Part shown: in pieces, positions 60,279 through 64,000 of the stretch
Layout of the letters: the number at the start of each line of letters is the position of its first letter
Position numbering within the stretch: the first letter of the stretch is position 1
Origin: Hyphomicrobiales bacterium
GTDB taxonomy: Bacteria; Pseudomonadota; Alphaproteobacteria; Rhizobiales; Rhizobiaceae
DNA: 64,000 nt
Assembly (NCBI GenBank): GCA_900471925.1
Contig: UCGV01000001.1
Coordinates: 186,001-250,000, forward strand
Reading direction: 5' to 3'
The notes under the pieces: generated by a model
Told to the model about the DNA's origin: nothing
The model's database searches: none
Seen by the model: the letters and a program-made list of their open reading frames with translations, nothing else
Translations under genes and position numbers: made by a program

Positions 60279-60375
60279 TTTTTGTCATCCGTCTCCTCCG
60301 ATGACTTTGCGCACTCGTCATTTATCTTCGAAAAAGCACGGCAAAAAATGTCGGCGTGGTGATTGCTCATCCGTC

Positions 60376-60445
60376 TCTAGAGCGGTTCCGGCAGAAACGC
60401 GCTGCGGTTTTGTGTTCGGAATTGTGTGAGAACAACGCGATTGAG
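60376..60445. repeat. Probable degenerate rhizobial intergenic repeat
   Basis: The stretch from TAGAGCGGTTCCGG through GCGGTTTTGTGTTCGGAATTG to GAGAACAACGCG resembles short palindromic repeats that I have seen scattered in Rhizobium intergenic DNA. Inner CCG/CGG symmetry is partial. Assignment is by memory of the pattern only. Confidence 0.35.
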
Positions 60446-60489
60446 GACCGGCGGGCGCTGATGCCGCCACATAGAGAGGAGAAGAGACA

Positions 60490-60915
60490 ATGCGTGTCAT
60501 GGTTATCGTCAAGGCGACGGCAGACAGCGAAGCGGGCATCATGCCATCGACCGAGTTGCTGGCGGCGATGGGCAAATATAACGAGGATCTGGTCAATGCC
60601 GGCATCATGCTGGCGGGCGATGGCCTGCATCCGTCCTCCAAGGGCAAGCGCGTCGCGTTTGACGGTCCGAAGCGCCTCGTCATCGACGGCCCCTTTGCAG
60701 AAACCAAGGAACTGATCGCCGGTTACTGGATGTGGCAGGTCAAGGATATGGACGAGGCGGTCGAGTGGCTCAAGCGTTGCCCCAATCCAATGCTTGGCCC
60801 GAGCGAGATTGAAATCCGTCAGGTCTTCGAAGCAGCGGATTTCGGCGAGGCATTGACTCCGGAGCTTGCCGAACGGGCAGAACGCCTTGGTGAGCGGATG
60901 ACAAACAGCAAATAA
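60490..60915 (+). CDS. YciI/DGPF-domain protein
   Basis: Protein of 141 residues of the YCII-related (DGPF) family. It shows MRVMVIVKATADSEAG, GGL-like region AGIMLAGDGLHPSSKGKRV and the diagnostic DGPF motif in RLVIDGPFAETKELIAGYWMWQVKDMDEAVEWLKRCP. Members are dimeric ferredoxin-like folds, some enzymatic (dehydrochlorinase-like) and often next to ECF sigma factors, though none lies here. The start at 60490 is preceded by GAGGAGAAGAGAC. It is convergent with sufE. Confidence 0.85.
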   Translation: MRVMVIVKATADSEAGIMPSTELLAAMGKYNEDLVNAGIMLAGDGLHPSSKGKRVAFDGPKRLVIDGPFAETKELIAGYWMWQVKDMDEAVEWLKRCPNPMLGPSEIEIRQVFEAADFGEALTPELAERAERLGERMTNSK

Positions 60916-61003
60916 TTTGAAGCAAGATTATCAAATGCGACGCCCGGTGGATTTCTTCCGGGCGCTCAACTCTTCGGCTGACATCTAGTGAGTGACCGCG
61001 CTT

Positions 61004-61426
61004 TCAGGCGGCAGCCCGAACGCGTGCCTCCTCGCGGATGCGGTTGACCATCGAACGTAGCCCGTTCGAGCGCTGCGAGGAGAGGTTCTCGGTCAGCCCG
61101 ATCTTGGAGAATATCTCGAAGGCATCGAGCGAAGCGATCTCGGAAGCAGTCTTGCCGGAATAGGTGGCGAGCACGATAGCCACGAGGCCGCGCACGATAT
61201 GGGCATCGGAATCGCCTTCGAACGTCATGACAGGATTGTCGGGATTGCCTGCCGTATGCGTCACCAGCCACACCTGGCTGGCGCAACCCATCACTTTGTT
61301 CTCCGACGTCTTCTTCTCATCGGCAAGATCCGGCAGCGCCTTGCCGAGTTCTATCACATATCGGTAGCGGTCTTCCCAATCGTCCAGGAAGGAGAAGTCG
61401 TCGATGATCTGGTCGAGGGTTGCCAT
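61004..61426 (-). CDS. sufE: SufE family sulfur acceptor
   Basis: Cytosolic protein of 140 residues that accepts sulfane sulfur from the cysteine desulfurase SufS and passes it to the SufBCD scaffold. The acceptor cysteine is C48 in ENKVMGCASQVWLV, followed by ADAHIVRGLVAIVLA-like helix (SDAHIVRGLVAIVLATYSGKT) and the C-terminal RSNGLRSMVNRI motif. The start at 61426 (MATLDQIIDDF) is the family beginning; the ORF opens at 61531. It is separate from any suf operon here, as is common for rhizobial sufE. Confidence 0.9.
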   Translation of the reverse strand: MATLDQIIDDFSFLDDWEDRYRYVIELGKALPDLADEKKTSENKVMGCASQVWLVTHTAGNPDNPVMTFEGDSDAHIVRGLVAIVLATYSGKTASEIASLDAFEIFSKIGLTENLSSQRSNGLRSMVNRIREEARVRAAA

Positions 61427-61483
61427 GCTGTCCGGCCTTTCACTGTTAGTGATGATATAGGCGAAGGCAGCGCAGATTTGAAC

Positions 61484-61525
61484 CGTTAAAAAGAAACGCC
61501 GTGAGGGATGGGCATCCTCACGGCG
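61484..61525 (-). terminator. Terminator of the leftward DUF5330 gene
   Basis: CGCCGTGAGG (61497-61506) and CCTCACGGCG (61516-61525) with a 9-nt loop; read leftward the stem is followed by TTTCTTTTT. It separates the gene at 61634 from sufE. Confidence 0.85.
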
Positions 61526-61633
61526 CAGCATAGTGCTGAAATAAACAGGGCAGGCACGTCAGGCATGGGGCATCTCCGCGTCATGCGGACCACCGATGCA
61601 AGCTTGATTACGGGCAGATTGCCCGCGAATTCG

Positions 61634-62200
61634 TCAGATCGCCGGCTTCGGCGTCGGCAGCGGGATTGCGCCTGCCGGGATGCCGCCAGCCCGAACGGCG
61701 GTGGCAGGAATGGTGCTGGTCACGACCTGCTCGCTCGAGGCGCCGTCATCGACCGGCGGTCGGTAGGGCTGCGGCAGGTGAGGCATCGGCTGGTTCAGTG
61801 CCGCTTGTGCCTCACGCACCGTATTGCCAACAGCTTCCGGCAGGGAAGGCACGGCGAGCGCTACAGGCGCCTGCGGCATCGCCGATTTTGCGGAAGCCGT
61901 TTTGGAATTGTCATCGCGGAACTGGCTGTCGAGCAGTTCAAACGCGACACGGGCGCCTTCGCGAGCCCGGTAGCCGAGGGCGGTCAAGGTCTCTCCACCC
62001 TTGGCGCAGACTTCGGGTTTTTCACCGCACATGCCGGTCATATAGTCATAGGCGCCGCTGACCGCCGTGAAGGCGTCGGAAAGCTGCAATTGCGGATGGC
62101 CGGCATTGTCGTAGCTCTCCGAAGAGAAGACGGAGAGCGCTACGAGCACAAGGCCGAACCAGAATGATCCTTTGATCAGAAACCACATCGTCTTGCCCAT
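61634..62200 (-). CDS. DUF5330-type hypothetical protein
   Basis: Protein of 188 residues with one N-terminal hydrophobic helix (MWFLIKGSFWFGLVLVALSVF), probably an uncleaved anchor. A short conserved segment (LQLSDAFTAVSGAYDYMTGMCGEKPEVCAKGGETLTALGYRAREGARVAFELLD) contains two cysteines, and the tail is long and rich in Pro and Ala. The conserved part matches what I recall of the alphaproteobacterial DUF5330 family, whose function is unknown. The start at 62200 has GGGGA upstream. It is divergent from the histidine kinase gene across 410 bp. Confidence 0.7.
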   Translation of the reverse strand: MGKTMWFLIKGSFWFGLVLVALSVFSSESYDNAGHPQLQLSDAFTAVSGAYDYMTGMCGEKPEVCAKGGETLTALGYRAREGARVAFELLDSQFRDDNSKTASAKSAMPQAPVALAVPSLPEAVGNTVREAQAALNQPMPHLPQPYRPPVDDGASSEQVVTSTIPATAVRAGGIPAGAIPLPTPKPAI

Positions 62201-62610
62201 CCTGTTTCCCCGTTCGGTCTTGTTGCCGAATCGGCCCGGTTGTCCGGTGTGTTTGCACCCTACCGATAAGTTGCGAATGCCGCTTTTCGAAACTCGCTGG
62301 CATTTGCGGCAAATTTGTCTCGAATTTTAATGATCGCAATTTTCGGAGCATTTCAGTCGAATTCTACCTGATGCCGTTAAGCATGGTGGCAGCCGCCGCC
62401 TGCAATTGCTGGGCTTTTGGACCGTCTCATCGCCACAATGGTTAACATGATGCTGAAATATGAGGAAAATCCGTCGCTTACCGCCTATTAACCACAAAAT
62501 TCAAAGTGCGGAGTGGATGGCCCAAAACGGGACTTTTAGCGTTTTTGGACTGTTGAGAGCGATTTTGCCTTATCCTTTCTTTAAGCGGGGGGGGCCTATT
62601 GTCCGGGTTA
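62201..62610. other. Intergenic region before the histidine kinase
   Basis: 410 bp without a convincing gene. It is AT-richer in its middle and contains several TTAA words. The one closest to a CtrA box (TTAT-N7-TTAA, 62570-62584) lies 27 bp before the kinase start. Confidence 0.45.
62570..62584. promoter_or_regulatory. Candidate CtrA-type site
   Basis: TTAT-CCTTTCT-TTAA matches the CtrA consensus TTAA-N7-TTAA at 7 of 8 fixed positions, 27 bp upstream of the PleC/DivJ-like kinase gene. A single site with one mismatch is weak evidence. Confidence 0.35.
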
Positions 62611-64000
62611 ATGAAGGCCTTTTCGGGCAGGTATTGCGTGCGTGTATTGAGTGACATTGGCGGCCGGGCGACAGCCCTCGTGGACCGGGCAGCGAAAGGC
62701 TGGCTTTCCCGCACGAGCGGTGGCGAAGCCGTGCGCCAGAGCGAGCTCGCCATCCTGCGCCGCCTGGTCTTCCTTTCTTCGGCGGCTCTTGTTGCCGCCC
62801 CTCTCGGTCTGTCGATCGTCACCAGCCCGGCAGTGGCGCTTCCCGCCGGGGTTGCCACGGTCTGCGCTGCCTTCCTGTTTTCGGCTGTCGGCAGCATCGC
62901 GCTTTCCCGTCAGGCGGTGCCTCAGAACACTGCCGCAGCCAGCGCCGATGATCTCTTCCTCGAAATGAGCCCGGGCCTCGTGCTCTTCCTCGATCCGCAC
63001 GGCAGCGTCATGACATCGGGCGGCCGTGACAAGCGTGATTGTTTCGCCTGGATGCGCGATCTGGAGGGGCGTGGCTTCTTCGAGCAAATTCATGTTTCCG
63101 ATCGCATCCTCTTCCTGCAGGCGCTGGATGCGCTGCGCCAGGGCGAGGAGAAGGCGAGTGTCGATCTGCGACTCGAACGCCCCTCGGTCTCGCGCGATCA
63201 TCGCCAGTTCGCCTATCTGCGCATGGATATGACGGCGCGGCGCGACATGGACGGCGAGCTTTCGGCTGTCGTTGCCCAGTTGCACGACGTTTCGGTGGAG
63301 CAGCAGCTTCGTGCCGAGGCGCAGATGCGCGCGGCCGATGCTGAATCGGCCAATGACGCCAAGTCTCGGTTCCTTGCTGCCGTCAGCCACGAGCTGCGCA
63401 CGCCGCTGAACGCCATCCTGGGCTTCTCGGATATCCTCATCGGCGAATATTTCGGCAAGTTCGAGAACGAGCGCCAGCGCGAATATGTCGGGCTGGTCCG
63501 TGAATCCGGCGCCCACCTGCTGTCCGTCGTCAATACGATGCTGGATATGAGCAAGATCGAGGCCGGGCGCTACGAGCTGCTGCTCGAAGCTTTCGATATC
63601 GGCGCATCGATCCGCTCATGCGAATCCATGCTGGCACTGCAGGCCAAGAGCAAGGGTGTCACGCTCACGAGCCGTGTCCAGCGCGGCATCGGCGAGGTGG
63701 TGGCAGATCAGCGGGCGCTGCAGCAGATTCTCATTAACCTTGTCGGCAATGCCGTGAAATTTACCGAAGCCGGCGGCGTGGTGACGATCGATGCCGCCAT
63801 GCGCGACGGCATACTCAAGCTGACGGTCAGCGATACCGGCATCGGCATTCCCGTCGACAGGCTCGCCACCCTCGGCCAACCTTTTGTCCAGATCCAGAAT
63901 GATTATACTCGACGTTTCGAGGGTACCGGTCTCGGCCTCTCGCTGGTCAAGGGCCTCGTCGCCCTGCATGGCGGCAATTTCGCCATCGCCAGCCAGCCGG
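62611..64000 (+). CDS. PleC/DivJ-like sensor histidine kinase (3' end missing)
   Basis: First 463 residues of a membrane sensor kinase cut by the right edge. Two hydrophobic segments (about 50-100: LVFLSSAALVAAPLGLSIVTS and ALPAGVATVCAAFLFSAVGSIAL) precede a PAS-like region (about 115-225). The H-box is FLAAVSHELRTPLNAILGFSDILIGEYFG, the form shared by the PleC/DivJ/PdhS kinases that phosphorylate DivK in alphaproteobacteria. N-box ILINLVGNAVKFTEAGG, G1 DTGIGIP and G2 GTGLGLSLVKGLVALHGG are present. Start taken at ATG 62611; GTG 62638 is possible. Assignment to DivJ specifically is only a suggestion. Confidence 0.85.
   Translation, partial: MKAFSGRYCVRVLSDIGGRATALVDRAAKGWLSRTSGGEAVRQSELAILRRLVFLSSAALVAAPLGLSIVTSPAVALPAGVATVCAAFLFSAVGSIALSRQAVPQNTAAASADDLFLEMSPGLVLFLDPHGSVMTSGGRDKRDCFAWMRDLEGRGFFEQIHVSDRILFLQALDALRQGEEKASVDLRLERPSVSRDHRQFAYLRMDMTARRDMDGELSAVVAQLHDVSVEQQLRAEAQMRAADAESANDAKSRFLAAVSHELRTPLNAILGFSDILIGEYFGKFENERQREYVGLVRESGAHLLSVVNTMLDMSKIEAGRYELLLEAFDIGASIRSCESMLALQAKSKGVTLTSRVQRGIGEVVADQRALQQILINLVGNAVKFTEAGGVVTIDAAMRDGILKLTVSDTGIGIPVDRLATLGQPFVQIQNDYTRRFEGTGLGLSLVKGLVALHGGNFAIASQP

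Noticed and set aside
59570..60370. 266-codon leftward ORF over mucR
   Set aside because: It overlaps a clearly recognised MucR zinc-finger gene and has no domain pattern or ribosome-binding site.
60941..60964. CGCCCGG/CCGGGCG stem between yciI and sufE
   Set aside because: Plausible but only 7 bp with a 10-nt loop and no good T-tract in either direction.
62608..63516. 302-codon leftward ORF over the histidine kinase
   Set aside because: The plus strand encodes intact H, N and G boxes; the antisense ORF is a codon-bias shadow.
1..64000. CRISPR arrays, tRNA/rRNA genes, insertion sequences, prophage or conjugation genes
   Set aside because: No regularly spaced repeats, no cloverleaf or rRNA-like stretches, and no transposase, integrase or phage motifs were seen on either strand.

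Overview
The window reads as chromosome of a member of the Rhizobiaceae, most likely Rhizobium or a close relative. Evidence: high GC with strong third-position bias, a MucR/Ros zinc-finger regulator, a DmeRF-type cobalt/nickel efflux pair, a seven-gene Mrp/Pha cation antiporter operon, and a 106-bp two-palindrome intergenic repeat matching the RIME1 family of rhizobia. No rRNA, tRNA, CRISPR array, insertion sequence or phage gene was seen. It looks like ordinary chromosome rich in transport, stress and small regulator-target modules.

Layout. 0-2.4 kb: divergent tetA-like exporter (cut by the left edge) and tetR around two tet-type operators, then a membrane class III adenylate cyclase. 2.4-6 kb: RIME1 repeat, zinc alcohol dehydrogenase, class IV aminotransferase and a second cyclase. 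6-11.1 kb: EmrAB-type efflux pair, a divergent LysR regulator and a quinone oxidoreductase; three copies of one 48-bp element link these genes. 11.1-15.5 kb: MdtG-like exporter, SnoaL-like protein, TSUP permease and a long coiled-coil protein. 15.9-19.4 kb: superoxide dismutase, metallophosphoesterase and a divergent AraC/SDR pair. 19.5-23.9 kb: secreted hydrolase, WYL regulator with divergent LysE exporter, two c-type cytochromes and a small helical protein. 23.9-27.4 kb: a leftward block of MarR (with a cysteine cluster), a secreted protein and a redoxin, then what looks like a ribosome-dependent attenuator with a Tyr/Phe/Trp leader peptide ahead of a GNAT and a DJ-1/PfpI gene. 27.5-30.3 kb: dmeR-dmeF, a class A beta-lactamase and an unknown rhizobial protein. 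30.4-41.4 kb: PQQ glucose dehydrogenase, glutathione peroxidase, SelO, a DHA2 exporter, a homocysteine methyltransferase relative, TetR, DUF1697 and oligopeptidase B. 41.6-47.8 kb: DUF930 protein, polysaccharide deacetylase, AI-2E-type permease plus FAD oxidase, MarR-DUF1398, an HTH-only LysR protein behind a perfect 38-bp palindrome, and a two-domain glyoxalase-fold protein. 48-53.3 kb: UspA, DksA-like and haemolysin III genes behind a possible FNR/FixK box, then GNATs, a pentapeptide protein, a methyltransferase and msrB. 53.4-59.4 kb: mrpA-G with a coupled 40-codon ORF between A and B. 59.8-64 kb: mucR, YciI, sufE, a DUF5330 protein and a PleC/DivJ-like histidine kinase cut by the right edge.

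The most interesting signals are regulatory: the aromatic leader/attenuator at about 25.1-25.25 kb, the three identically spaced elements at 7.69, 9.01 and 11.06 kb, the 38-bp palindrome at 46.49 kb and the coupled micro-ORF at 55.78 kb. Operators with dyad symmetry could be proposed for several regulators from sequence alone. All family names rest on motif recognition, not on database searches.
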